From: an uncultured Winogradskyella sp.
Lineage (GTDB): Bacteria; Bacteroidota; Bacteroidia; Flavobacteriales; Flavobacteriaceae
Assembly (NCBI GenBank): GCA_913055905.1
Contig: CAJXLB010000004.1
Span: forward strand, 124,001-188,000
Direction: 5' to 3'
Length of the DNA stretch: 64,000 nucleotides
Position 1 is the first letter of the stretch; each line of letters begins with the position of its first letter. A program made the translations under genes and the position numbers. This document shows, piece by piece, positions 1 through 8,463 of this stretch. The notes beneath the pieces are model-generated. The model was not told the origin of the DNA. It saw nothing but the letters and a program-made list of their open reading frames with translations, and ran no database searches.

Positions 1-861
1 AAGCTTTGCTCCTAAATCTAAAAGTTGAGCTTTTATCATGTTTAGGGCGGCACTTCGGTGCATTTTTAAGGTGCTGGCTGTAAATTCTGGGGTAACAAAA
101 GGGTGGCCATCACGGTCGCCACCAACCCAACTGCCAAAGGTTATTCGCGGAAAATCTTCTGGCCATTCTAAGGCGTTCTTTGAAAAGCCAGTGCTTTCCC
201 ATGCATTTTGCAGTCTTTTGTCTGCTAAACTCAAGGCTTTTGGGTACACATTTTGAAAATAATGCATGAGGTTGTTGCGTTCATCTTCGAGGCGAGGCTT
301 TTGAAGATAAATCTCTCCTGTTCGCCACCAGCGCTCCATGATAGCGATGATATCTTTTTTTAAGGTATTCTGCTCAGAGGGTGTCCAGTTAGGATTCTCT
401 TTTTTCACTAACATTAAATACAGTTCCCTGTGAATTTCCAAGACTGTCAAACGCTTCGCTTCCGTTGGGTGCGCGGTAAGCACAGGAATGACATTGACCT
501 CTTTTAATTTCCTAAGGATTTCTTCTTCCGTGATGCCCTGATTTTTCCATTGGTGCAAGGTTTCGCCCCAAGACCCTCTTATGGCTTCAATACCAAAATG
601 AGTTTCTGTCTTTCTTCGGTATTGTGCGGCAGCATTCTCTTCTGCCAAATTCAATAGCTCAAAACAAATTCCAATGGCTTGTGTTATACGCTCACTGGCT
701 ATATCGGTTGCTTTACCAGTTGTTTCGGTTCCAAAAGGAAGGCTTTGAGCCAACTCCTTTTCACCAACGGACTCTAGCATTTCCTTAAATAAGGCAATCA
801 AATAGTTGAAATCTGCTTTTATTTTTTCTTGGCCTTTTTTCTGAAGTGTTTCTTTTGTCAT
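1..861 (-). CDS. ppc: Phosphoenolpyruvate carboxylase, N-terminal part (cut by window edge)
   Basis: Open frame from ATG at 861 running off the left edge, so only the first 287 residues are present. PEP carboxylase makes oxaloacetate from PEP and bicarbonate to refill the TCA cycle. The signature LTAHPTEAKRLT is at residues 129-140, with H131 matching the catalytic histidine of the family, and the second signature GGDRDGHPF lies near residue 245. The ORF has no stop inside the window. The leader holds a GTGCC/GGCAC inverted repeat. Family assignment is secure; the C-terminal active-site half is not visible. Confidence 0.95.
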   Translation of the reverse strand, partial: MTKETLQKKGQEKIKADFNYLIALFKEMLESVGEKELAQSLPFGTETTGKATDIASERITQAIGICFELLNLAEENAAAQYRRKTETHFGIEAIRGSWGETLHQWKNQGITEEEILRKLKEVNVIPVLTAHPTEAKRLTVLEIHRELYLMLVKKENPNWTPSEQNTLKKDIIAIMERWWRTGEIYLQKPRLEDERNNLMHYFQNVYPKALSLADKRLQNAWESTGFSKNALEWPEDFPRITFGSWVGGDRDGHPFVTPEFTASTLKMHRSAALNMIKAQLLDLGAKL

Positions 862-895
862 TGTTTTGGTCTTGGTGTTTTAGTTTAAAATGCTC

Positions 896-912
896 GTGCC
901 ACGTCCAGGCAC
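896..912. repeat. Small inverted repeat in ppc leader
   Basis: GTGCC-N7-GGCAC, 35-50 bp upstream of the ppc start. It could be a hairpin or a protein site. No known regulator is recognised, and a 5-bp arm may be chance. Confidence 0.3.
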
Positions 913-1036
913 TTACACCTTTAAATATAATGGTTTTAGTTAATTTCTTTATAAAATAAAGGTTAACAATATGGTTTAAAAATTTAATTTAGGTTTTGAT
1001 GTTTTTGTAAAAATTTACAGTCAATATGCTACATAA

Positions 1037-1070
1037 AGCAGCCTAATTGCACTATGTCAATTAGGCTGCT
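1037..1070 (-). terminator. Terminator hairpin downstream of Usp gene
   Basis: Perfect 13-bp stem (AGCAGCCTAATTG / CAATTAGGCTGCT) with an 8-base loop, about 55 bp past the end of the Usp gene. The minus strand continues with CTTTATG, a weak T-tract, so it may act partly as an mRNA-stabilising 3' hairpin. Apart from this hairpin and the ppc leader, the 862-1123 gap shows nothing. Confidence 0.7.
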
Positions 1071-1123
1071 ATAATTTAGATTTAGTTAGTATTTGAATGA
1101 CTGTTCAGGCTTGTGGTTGACCA

Positions 1124-2023
1124 TTACTGTAAGGCATAGGTCTCGGTCATGCTTCTATCTATTTCTTCTGAAGGTCTTCTTATGATTCGTTTTTTGTTGA
1201 AAACCAATAGTGGTATTGAAATGTCGTACTCCATAGTCTTAACTAGGTCCTTGTGAAGCAATTTTTCAATAAAGGATTCGCGTTGACGCTCCATCATAAC
1301 CAAAACCTCAGGGTGGTCTTTTTCTATAAACTGCTTTAAGCCAGTTTCCACATCGTCAGCACGTCTAGAAGAGAACACGATGTTAGTATACGGAATACGC
1401 AAACTCACCATGGATTTAAACCATTCCATTTTCCTGTCGTGATAATCCGCTCCCTTTCTAGGAATATGCACAATTTCTATCTGGGCATTGAACGGTTCTG
1501 CCAATTCTACCAAACGTTCAAGGGCATGTAGGTCTGATTCTTCAAAGTCTGTTGCATAGAGCAAATTAGACCAGTCCTCATAAAGCGCATAATCAGGTAA
1601 GATAAGCAGTGGTGCATGTAAGCTTGACATTAATTCATTGGCGATATTCGCTGTAAAAATACCACGTAGTGAGTATGGGTCTTTTATCCCAACAATAACT
1701 AAGTCTGCATCAATTTTAGATGCTGTTTTTATAATGGCTTCCGAAATTGAATCCGATTTTACCGCATGGTAGTTCATTTGTAAGTATCCTTCTTCTTTTT
1801 TTAGATACTTTTGGCAGTAGGTTTTAAGAATATTGTGCTGTTCTTCTTCAAAATTTTTTTGAAGCACACCTCTAGACCGCACTGTAGTTGTTACAATAGG
1901 CATTAAATCGTAAACATGGACCGCGTGAAATTCAGCATTCATTGCTTTACTCAGCCTATAAGCATATTTAAGTTCTGGCACTGATTTTTTTGCACAATCG
2001 GTAGCATAAAGAATAGTTTTCAT
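1124..2023 (-). CDS. Universal stress protein, tandem UspA domains
   Basis: 299 residues, two Usp domains (about 1-147 and 150-285). The first begins MKTILYATD and the second NLLYATDF, the usual first beta strand and acidic residue. The ATP-binding motif GxxGx9G(S/T) is degenerate in the first domain (GIKDPYSLRGIFTAN), unlike the six other Usp proteins in the window, so this one probably does not bind ATP in the usual way. Usp proteins are cytoplasmic and tied to growth arrest, energy and oxygen stress; the exact job here is unknown. It is a single-gene unit with its own FNR-like promoter and a downstream hairpin. Confidence 0.9.
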   Translation of the reverse strand: MKTILYATDCAKKSVPELKYAYRLSKAMNAEFHAVHVYDLMPIVTTTVRSRGVLQKNFEEEQHNILKTYCQKYLKKEEGYLQMNYHAVKSDSISEAIIKTASKIDADLVIVGIKDPYSLRGIFTANIANELMSSLHAPLLILPDYALYEDWSNLLYATDFEESDLHALERLVELAEPFNAQIEIVHIPRKGADYHDRKMEWFKSMVSLRIPYTNIVFSSRRADDVETGLKQFIEKDHPEVLVMMERQRESFIEKLLHKDLVKTMEYDISIPLLVFNKKRIIRRPSEEIDRSMTETYALQ

Positions 2024-2045
2024 GACAACATGATTTTTATAAGTA

Positions 2046-2089
2046 CAAAATTAATGGAGCTAATTGTCCTGTTCAATGACATTTGTCAT
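2046..2089 (-). promoter_or_regulatory. FNR-like operator and -7 box for Usp gene
   Basis: Palindrome ATGAC-N4-GTCAT at 2076-2089, then 22 bp, then minus-strand -7 box TAATTTTG (2046-2053). The predicted start near 2041 gives a leader of about 18 nt to the ATG at 2023. Operator centre is about 41 bp upstream of the start. Confidence 0.8.
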
Positions 2090-2188
2090 TCTACAACCAT
2101 AATCAGGGTATAATTGATAATAAGAGTTGTTAATATCACTTATAATTCTTATAAGGTCTATTTTAAAGTTAAGTCCCTTTTCTGGGCC

Positions 2189-2245
2189 TTACCAAAAGTT
2201 TTCTTTTTGATAGGAGTCATACTTTATATGGTTTAACGACTTCAT
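2189..2245 (-). CDS. Possible 18-residue peptide in orphan transcript
   Basis: ATG at 2245, stop at 2189, encoding MKSLNHIKYDSYQKENFW. AGGAAAGG precedes the start by a few bases, which is unusually Shine-Dalgarno-like here. It lies about 135 nt downstream of the orphan FNR-like promoter at 2386-2429 and is followed by a weak hairpin (2171-2190). No homolog is known to me; it may be chance, and the transcript may instead be non-coding. Confidence 0.3.
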   Translation of the reverse strand: MKSLNHIKYDSYQKENFW

Positions 2246-2385
2246 TAAGCCTTTCCTAATGTTGATAAACGACTACACTAATTAATATGTAGTTAACAAG
2301 TAAGAACGGTAGAAATTACTAGTATGAGTAACGTAATAATTAATTTGATTAAAAGCTTCACAACACTTTATTTTTAGTTTAATTC

Positions 2386-2429
2386 TAAAATTAAATTCTA
2401 ATAAAATAGAGTACAATGATCTTGGTCAG
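2386..2429 (-). promoter_or_regulatory. Orphan FNR-like promoter in the 2024-2488 gap
   Basis: Site CTGACCAAGATCAT (minus strand, 2416-2429), 22 bp, then -7 box TAATTTTA (2386-2393). It points left into a gap with no ordinary gene before the Usp operator at 2089, so it probably makes a short RNA or a small-peptide mRNA. Confidence 0.6.
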
Positions 2430-2488
2430 CTTGAGCCTTTTGTGCTACTACGTCTAACCTGATTTCTGTATAGTAAAGGTCTAATTAT

Positions 2489-2797
2489 TTAAACAGTGCC
2501 ACCCAGCCGTTTAGCAGATTGAATTATAACTAATGAGCTCATGCCAAATACCCAAACGCTTATAAACCGTTCATATGGCAATGTAACTAATGAAAGTACA
2601 GTTCGTAAAATGGTTATGTGATAGGCTATAAAAATGATAAGCAAGGAAAGGGCAATCGCAATCCATATCCGTGAATTACTTTTCACCTCATTTTTAAAAA
2701 ATGAAAATTGGTGGTGTGGCATATTAAAAACATTGACCAATTGGGCTAAACTCAATGTATAGAATACTAAACCAAACTAAAGAAAAACTATAGTCTG
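2489..2797 (-). pseudogene. C-terminal remnant of a cation-transporting P-type ATPase
   Basis: The reading frame encodes the last two or so membrane helices of a P-type cation ATPase: SLAQLVNVFNMPHHQFSFF is followed by an FFKNE-like segment, one long helix and a closing QSAKRLGG. The full protein should be about 850-900 residues; here only about 95 are left. An in-frame TAG at 2777-2779 interrupts the homologous stretch, a TGA follows at 2810-2812, and the phosphoesterase gene ends at 2837, leaving no room for the catalytic domains. No ATG heads the frame. Best read as a deletion remnant; a short expressed membrane peptide (TTG start at 2755) cannot be excluded. Confidence 0.75.
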
Positions 2798-2836
2798 AAA
2801 TGATAGTTGTCAATTTTAAACTATCGTGATGAATTC

Positions 2837-4051
2837 TTATTGGCTCAGTTTTAAAACAGTTATCTCTGGCCGCATCCCTAATCTACCTGGAAACCCTAGC
2901 CAGCCTAGCCCACGATTAACGTAAAGATATTGGTTGCCATTTTTATAAAGTCCGGCCCACTCCTTAAACTTATATTTAATCGGACTCCATTGTTTATTGG
3001 CTATTGTGATTCCGGCTTGCATGCCGTGTGTATGTCCAGATAAGGTAAGCGCTATGTTGGTAACTTTAGTGACTTCGGCTTGCCAGTGCGTAGGGTCGTG
3101 GGACAATAATATTTTGAATGTTTCAGGGTTTATATCTTTGATGGCCTTTTCTAAATCTCCATATTGCTTAAAAGGTGGTTTGCCCCAATTTTCTACTCCA
3201 ACAATTGCAATATTTTCATCATCCTTTTCGATTAATTGAAATTCATTCAAAAGAAGTGTAAAATCAATTTTTGAGAAAAAGGCTTTAATGGTTTCAAAGT
3301 TTTCGATTTTTTCTGATTCTGATTCCCACTCACTATAGTCGCCATAGTCATGATTACCTAAAACAGCATATTTACCCTTTTTGGCTTTGAGTTTAGAAAA
3401 CACCTTGTCCCAGCCGCTCAATTCCCAAGCGTAGTTATTAACTAAGTCACCGGTAAAAACAATAATATCCGCATCCTCTTCATTTATAAGTTCTACAGCG
3501 CGTTCTAAAATTTTGTAGCGGTAATTAAAATTGCCCAAATGCAGGTCCGAAAGGTGTACTATCTTCAAGTTGTCAAATGCCTCTGGTAACTTTTGAAATG
3601 CAATGGTATGGCGATATATTTTAAAGTTATACTTTGCCTTTGATATGGCATAAATAATAATGATAAAAGGCAATAATCCAGAAAACAGACCTACAATCGG
3701 AATTACCAGTAAGGACTCTTTATCCGAGAACACAAAATTGGCGAAGTATAAGGTTGAAATAACGACTACAAAAATGAATTTTGGTATTAAGGAGGAAATG
3801 ACCAAACCGTAAAGCCTGGAAATAAACAGATGCTTGCGCATAGGATGGATAGCGTTGAGCCTAAGTTTCAGTACTATGATACCAATGACTAGCCCAGCGG
3901 TAAACATCCAAAACACAATATTGATGCTTATTTTTAAAAGACTATTGCCAAACAATTGCGTTATGGACTGTAGCCAATAAAATGCAGCTGTATCAATAAG
4001 TATTAAGACAAAACATAATAACAGAATAGTAAAAAATGAGTAGCTGCGCAT
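2837..4051 (-). CDS. Membrane-anchored calcineurin-like metallophosphoesterase
   Basis: 404 residues. The N-terminal 140 hold four or so membrane helices (about 7-28, 43-62, 85-106, 115-136), followed by a phosphoesterase domain with all metal-binding motifs: SDLH (168-171), GD (201-202), GNHD (232-235), LSHDP and SGHTHG towards the end. This layout matches the YkuE/YaeI-type group, where some members act on lipid phosphates. Its start overlaps the stop of the CDP-alcohol phosphatidyltransferase by one base (TAATG), so the two are co-transcribed and a phospholipid-related role is a reasonable inference. The substrate is unknown. Confidence 0.88.
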   Translation of the reverse strand: MRSYSFFTILLLCFVLILIDTAAFYWLQSITQLFGNSLLKISINIVFWMFTAGLVIGIIVLKLRLNAIHPMRKHLFISRLYGLVISSLIPKFIFVVVISTLYFANFVFSDKESLLVIPIVGLFSGLLPFIIIIYAISKAKYNFKIYRHTIAFQKLPEAFDNLKIVHLSDLHLGNFNYRYKILERAVELINEEDADIIVFTGDLVNNYAWELSGWDKVFSKLKAKKGKYAVLGNHDYGDYSEWESESEKIENFETIKAFFSKIDFTLLLNEFQLIEKDDENIAIVGVENWGKPPFKQYGDLEKAIKDINPETFKILLSHDPTHWQAEVTKVTNIALTLSGHTHGMQAGITIANKQWSPIKYKFKEWAGLYKNGNQYLYVNRGLGWLGFPGRLGMRPEITVLKLSQ

Positions 4052-4656
4052 TACAATTTGTCTTTGTGTTTTTTAAGTCCTGTTCGGCGTTTGTCCTTTA
4101 ATGCATGATATATTCCTTTGACATCTGAAACCCAACGGTCGTACAAAAATATTAAGATAATCTCTTCTGCAGTTTCAAGTACACCAAGACCTATCATAAC
4201 ATAAAAAAGAGTAAGGTCTGGAGCAAAGAATAAGGAGGTTAAAATGAATATGGATTGAACTATGGCCGATAATTTTGCCAAATAGGTGTGGAAAGCCGTT
4301 GCTTTAGCGTACTTGTAATACGCTAGCAACATTTGTGCTAGGTAAGGGATAAATGCAATTATTATAATCCATAAGTGCTTTGTAATAAATATGGTTTCAA
4401 AGCTATATAAACCTATTAATCCCACAATAAGGGTAACTTGGTCGCCTAGGGAATCGAGTTGAGAACCTCTAGGGCTACTGATGTTTAGCCTACGAGCTAG
4501 AAAACCATCAACCGCATCAGTACAATAACTTATTAATAAAAACCAACTGAACCACTCCCTATGTCCAAACCAAATGAGCGCAAGTAGAAATGGTGCAGCA
4601 AGCAATCGGTAAAATGAAAACCAATCTGCAATGTTATAATTTTTGAAGGTCAGCAT
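4051..4656 (-). CDS. CDP-alcohol phosphatidyltransferase
   Basis: 201-residue membrane protein with the full family motif D47-x2-D50G51-x2-A54R55-x8-G64-x3-D68-x3-D72. Enzymes of this family join a CDP-diacylglycerol or CDP-alcohol to an alcohol in phospholipid synthesis; whether the acceptor is glycerol-phosphate or another alcohol cannot be read from sequence. It heads a two-gene operon with the phosphoesterase and has its own FNR-like promoter, which suggests membrane lipid adjustment under the same stress programme. pgsA-like, but the symbol is not assigned because housekeeping and accessory copies cannot be told apart here. Confidence 0.9.
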   Translation of the reverse strand: MLTFKNYNIADWFSFYRLLAAPFLLALIWFGHREWFSWFLLISYCTDAVDGFLARRLNISSPRGSQLDSLGDQVTLIVGLIGLYSFETIFITKHLWIIIIAFIPYLAQMLLAYYKYAKATAFHTYLAKLSAIVQSIFILTSLFFAPDLTLFYVMIGLGVLETAEEIILIFLYDRWVSDVKGIYHALKDKRRTGLKKHKDKL

Positions 4657-4672
4657 GAATCACTCATTTGAA

Positions 4673-4716
4673 TAAATATATTGGTAATACCAATAGTTTC
4701 AAATGACAATAATCAG
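4673..4716 (-). promoter_or_regulatory. FNR-like promoter of the phosphatidyltransferase operon
   Basis: Minus-strand site CTGATTATTGTCAT (4703-4716), 22 bp, -7 box TATATTTA (4673-4680). Predicted leader to the ATG at 4656 is about 11 nt. Confidence 0.75.
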
Positions 4717-4743
4717 CTGAATAAAGTAGTAGGATGGAAGCGC

Positions 4744-4932
4744 CTAATCTTGGACTTTAAAAACCTTCTCTAAAATAGTGTCCATGAGGCACCATTTTGT
4801 TAGTGATGATTGGAGGAGGTTGGCGCCAACAAAGGCGGTGAACCATAACCAATTGATGTTAACGTAAATAGCCAATAACAAGCTTATAAGAATAAACGTT
4901 CCAGCTACGCCTCTTACTATTCTATTTTTCAT
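4744..4932 (-). CDS. Small membrane protein, YgaP/DUF2892-like
   Basis: 62 residues with two membrane helices (about 8-24 and 29-45) and the pattern RGVAGTFIL...WLWFTAFVGANLLQSS typical of the DUF2892 (YgaP transmembrane) family. These occur alone or fused to rhodanese domains; the molecular role is unknown. It is the last gene of the TolC-adaptor-RND operon, 12 bp after the P-II-like gene. Confidence 0.8.
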   Translation of the reverse strand: MKNRIVRGVAGTFILISLLLAIYVNINWLWFTAFVGANLLQSSLTKWCLMDTILEKVFKVQD

Positions 4933-4944
4933 AATCTGATTTCT

Positions 4945-5250
4945 TTAAATATATTTTTCTATAGGAACAACGATACCTCTAATAGGATTAGATGTAGATT
5001 GTTTTGAGTTAAATTCTGCTATGAGATGAAATAACCGATCGATCTGTTCTTCCTCGGTAAAGGAAAAGAACATTTGAGATTCATTTCCCCCTTTGATGCT
5101 AGGGAACCAGCTCGAAGTAGCCAAAATACTTGGTGTATTTTTATAGCCATCTATTTCCGATGCGCTAAAACTTTCAATGTCTGCCTTTTTAAACAGTTTT
5201 AAAACATCATCTTGAAATTCTTCTACAGATGTTACAATAACGAGTTTCAT
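4945..5250 (-). CDS. P-II-like small protein of the RND efflux operon
   Basis: 101 residues from ATG at 5250 (MKLVIVTSVEEFQDDVLKLF). I prefer this start over an ATG at 5274 because it falls one base after the RND stop codon (5252-5254) and begins the domain. The layout (beta strand, amphipathic helix, GIVVPIEKYI ending) resembles small ferredoxin-fold, P-II-like proteins often found after RND pumps. It may sense a ligand or metal for the pump, which is inference. No clear metal motif is visible. Confidence 0.6.
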   Translation of the reverse strand: MKLVIVTSVEEFQDDVLKLFKKADIESFSASEIDGYKNTPSILATSSWFPSIKGGNESQMFFSFTEEEQIDRLFHLIAEFNSKQSTSNPIRGIVVPIEKYI

Positions 5251-5251
5251 A

Positions 5252-8200
5252 TTAGTTATGGTTTTTGCGTTCAATCATATAATAAACAAGAGGAACTACT
5301 AATAAAGTTAAAACGGTAGATACTATAGTTCCTCCCATAAGCGAGATGGCCAAACCTTGGAAAATGGGATCAAACAAAATCACAAATGCTCCGATTACCA
5401 CGGTACCAGCCGTTAGTAAAATAGGCGTGGTCCTTACGGCTCCAGCTTCAATGACAGCCTGCTTCAATGAAATGCCCTCATCGAGGCGTAAATTCACAAA
5501 ATCGATAAGTAATACCGAATTACGAACCATTATACCCGCAAGTGCTATCATCCCTATGAAAGAGGTCGCTGTAAAGAAGGCGTCTAAGAGCCAGTGGCCT
5601 AAAACTATTCCTATTAATGAAAGTGGTATGGCCACCATCATAACTACGGGAGCTTTAAAGTTCTGGAACCAACCTACAATTAAGATGTAAATGATAATAA
5701 TGACACCAAGGAACGCTATACCCAAATCCCTGAACACTTCTAAGGTAATTTGCCATTCACCATCCCATTTTACAGTGTAGTCATCTTCAAACTCGGGTTG
5801 ATTGATATAAAGCTCGTTCATGGCATATCCTTTTGGCAATTCAATTGAATTGAGTTTTTCGGTCATACCTAGAATGGCGTAAACAGGACTTTCCAATTCA
5901 CCAGCCATATCCGCTAGTACATAAACCACACGTTTTTGGTTCTTTCTATAAATACTTTTGGCTCTTACATCTTTTTTAACCTCTACTAAATCCGTAATAG
6001 GAATGAGCATACCTTGTTGCGACTTTATTTGCAAGGCACTTATACTCCCAACAGTTGACTTTTCTGCATCTTCCAAAGCTAAAACTAATCCTACTTGGTT
6101 AGAAGCGTCTTCGTCATATAAATGAGTAACGGCACGATTAGAAAGTGCTAAGTTAAGCGTATGGGTAATTTGCTGTGGTGTTATGCCATAAAGCATTGCT
6201 TTTTCCTTATTTATGACGAAATTGAATTCGGGCTGATCCGCCTCTACCATCCAATCGATATCCACTACATCTGGTGTACGCTGTAAAATGGTTTTAACAG
6301 AATCTGCAATGCGGATTTGATCTTCGTAATTAGGGCCGTACACTTCACCAACTATTGTAGATAATACTGGAGGTCCTGGCGGAACTTCAACAATTTTTAC
6401 GTTGGCATTGTATTTCTGGGCTATGGCCTGTATATCTGGACGCAATAATTTTGCTATATCGTGGCTTTGAGCGCTGCGGTCGTGTTTATCAGTAAGGTTA
6501 ACTTGGATATCTGCCATATGGCTACCACCTCGCAAATCGTAGTGTCTCACTAAACCGTTAAAGGTTATTGGAGCAGAAGTGCCTACATAGCTTTGATAGT
6601 TTACAACTTCAGGTCGTTGCGCCAGATATTGACCTATTTCCTTGGCAACAACGGCAGTACGCTCAAGAGTTGTTCCTTCGGGCATATCAATAACAACTTG
6701 AAATTCGTTCTTATTGTCAAATGGAAGCATTTTCACCGCTACCGTTTTGGTGAAAAATAAACCTACAGAGCCCAATAATAGGATAAAGGTAATCCCTAGG
6801 AAAGCCCAACGCTTCGTTTTATTCTCAATAAGTGGTGTTTCAAATTTCGAATACATTTTATAGATAAACGTATCCGTAATTCCGGTAGTTTCATCCTTTT
6901 CTACCGCTTCTGCTTTTTTATCCTTTTCCCTAAGGAAAATGTAGCCTAAATAAGGTGTTATGGTTAGGGCCACAAATAACGAAAGAATCATGGCAATGGA
7001 CGCACCGATAGGCATAGGACTCATGTAAGGGCCCATTAATCCAGAAACAAAGGCCATTGGTAATACAGAAGCAATTACTGTGAATGTGGCCAAAATTGTA
7101 GGGTTTCCTACTTCGTTAATGGCATAGAGCGCCGCTTGTTTAAAAGGAAGGCGTTTCATTTTGAAATGCCTATGCATATTTTCTGCAATGATAATGGAAT
7201 CATCTACCACAATTCCTGTTACAAAAACTAAGGCAAACAAGGTTATCCTGTTTAGGGTATAATCTAGGAGGTAATAGCTTAGTAATGTTAGTGCGAAGGT
7301 TATCGGAACAGATAGAAATACCACTAAGCCACCACGCCAACCCATGGCTAGCATCACTACAATAGTAACGGCAATGATAGCTCCAATAAGGTGCATCAAA
7401 AGTTCCGAAACTTTTTGGGAAGCCGTTTCGCCATAATTTCTGGTAATCTCAACATGAACATCATCAGGAATTAATGTTGTTCTAAGGTGCTCCACTTTGT
7501 CAATGATAATATCAGAGATTTTCATGGCGTCGGCACCTTTTCTTTTAGCAACCGAAATGGTTACAGCTGGATATTCAGATCTGTATTTTTCAATTTTAGA
7601 ACTGGCTGCACCAAACCCAAGATTTACATAATTCTTTGGAATTTCTGGGCCATCAGTAACCGTTGCGACTTGGTTGAGGTATATGGGCTGATTTTTTAGG
7701 ACACCAACCACGAGGTTTTCAACATCCGCTTTTGTTTTTAAGAATTCGCCGGTCTTTACTAGAAACTCTTCATCGTTTCTATTAAAGTTGCCTGAACTCA
7801 GTTGCTGGTTGTTGGCCTTGATCATTTGCGCAACGCCTAGCATGTCCAATCCACTGCTAGCTAGCTTATTTTTATCGATGGTAACACGAAGTTCTCTACT
7901 TCTGCCGCCAATTTTATGTGTTTGGGCAACATCATTTACTTTTTCAATTTCGTCCGTAAGTTCTTGTGCGATCTGTCTTAACTGAAAATCGTCATAGTTT
8001 TCGCTCCATAACGTTAGTCCTAACATTGGGACATCATCAATAGCACGAGACTTCACCAACGGCATGGTAACACCTTGAGGCATGATATCCATGTGTTTAT
8101 TGATTTCGTTATAGAGCTTTACCAGAGATCGTTCTATGTCCTCGCCGACATAGAATTGTACGATCACCATTCCTTGCTCTTGCATGGATGTGGAATACAC

Positions 8201-8452
8201 ATATTCTACACCTTTGATGTTGGATAGAAGTTTCTCCAGTGGTTTGATAACCCTGGATTCAACCTCTGTTGGACTTGCTCCTGGATAACCAACAAAAATA
8301 TCGGCCATAGGAACATCTATCTGTGGTTCTTCTTCTCTTGGAATTAGAAATGAGCTGTACACTCCAATAATCATAAAGACGATCATTAGGAGTACAGTGA
8401 GCTTTGAATTAATAAAGCCCTTGGCAATTTTTCCTGCTAAACCTTCCTTCAT
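5252..8452 (-). CDS. RND efflux transporter permease (AcrB family)
   Basis: 1066 residues, full length for the family, with twelve expected membrane helices and two large periplasmic loops. The N-terminus (KGFINSKLTVLLMIVFMIIG) and FVTGIVVDDSIIIAENMHRH near residue 410 are typical; the paired aspartates in VVDDS are the proton-relay residues of the HAE-type (drug/amphiphile) branch rather than the metal branch. It pumps substrates from the inner membrane through the adaptor and TolC partners encoded just upstream. The substrate is not predictable. Transcribed as the third gene of the operon led by the FNR-like promoter at 10892-10935. Confidence 0.93.
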   Translation of the reverse strand: MKEGLAGKIAKGFINSKLTVLLMIVFMIIGVYSSFLIPREEEPQIDVPMADIFVGYPGASPTEVESRVIKPLEKLLSNIKGVEYVYSTSMQEQGMVIVQFYVGEDIERSLVKLYNEINKHMDIMPQGVTMPLVKSRAIDDVPMLGLTLWSENYDDFQLRQIAQELTDEIEKVNDVAQTHKIGGRSRELRVTIDKNKLASSGLDMLGVAQMIKANNQQLSSGNFNRNDEEFLVKTGEFLKTKADVENLVVGVLKNQPIYLNQVATVTDGPEIPKNYVNLGFGAASSKIEKYRSEYPAVTISVAKRKGADAMKISDIIIDKVEHLRTTLIPDDVHVEITRNYGETASQKVSELLMHLIGAIIAVTIVVMLAMGWRGGLVVFLSVPITFALTLLSYYLLDYTLNRITLFALVFVTGIVVDDSIIIAENMHRHFKMKRLPFKQAALYAINEVGNPTILATFTVIASVLPMAFVSGLMGPYMSPMPIGASIAMILSLFVALTITPYLGYIFLREKDKKAEAVEKDETTGITDTFIYKMYSKFETPLIENKTKRWAFLGITFILLLGSVGLFFTKTVAVKMLPFDNKNEFQVVIDMPEGTTLERTAVVAKEIGQYLAQRPEVVNYQSYVGTSAPITFNGLVRHYDLRGGSHMADIQVNLTDKHDRSAQSHDIAKLLRPDIQAIAQKYNANVKIVEVPPGPPVLSTIVGEVYGPNYEDQIRIADSVKTILQRTPDVVDIDWMVEADQPEFNFVINKEKAMLYGITPQQITHTLNLALSNRAVTHLYDEDASNQVGLVLALEDAEKSTVGSISALQIKSQQGMLIPITDLVEVKKDVRAKSIYRKNQKRVVYVLADMAGELESPVYAILGMTEKLNSIELPKGYAMNELYINQPEFEDDYTVKWDGEWQITLEVFRDLGIAFLGVIIIIYILIVGWFQNFKAPVVMMVAIPLSLIGIVLGHWLLDAFFTATSFIGMIALAGIMVRNSVLLIDFVNLRLDEGISLKQAVIEAGAVRTTPILLTAGTVVIGAFVILFDPIFQGLAISLMGGTIVSTVLTLLVVPLVYYMIERKNHN

Positions 8453-8463
8453 GTGTCTTCTGT

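Noticed and set aside
2800-2813. FNR-like site TTGACAACTATCAT at the edge of the ATPase remnant
   Set aside because: No -7 box at 22 bp (GTTTGGTT there); kept only as a possible decayed promoter.
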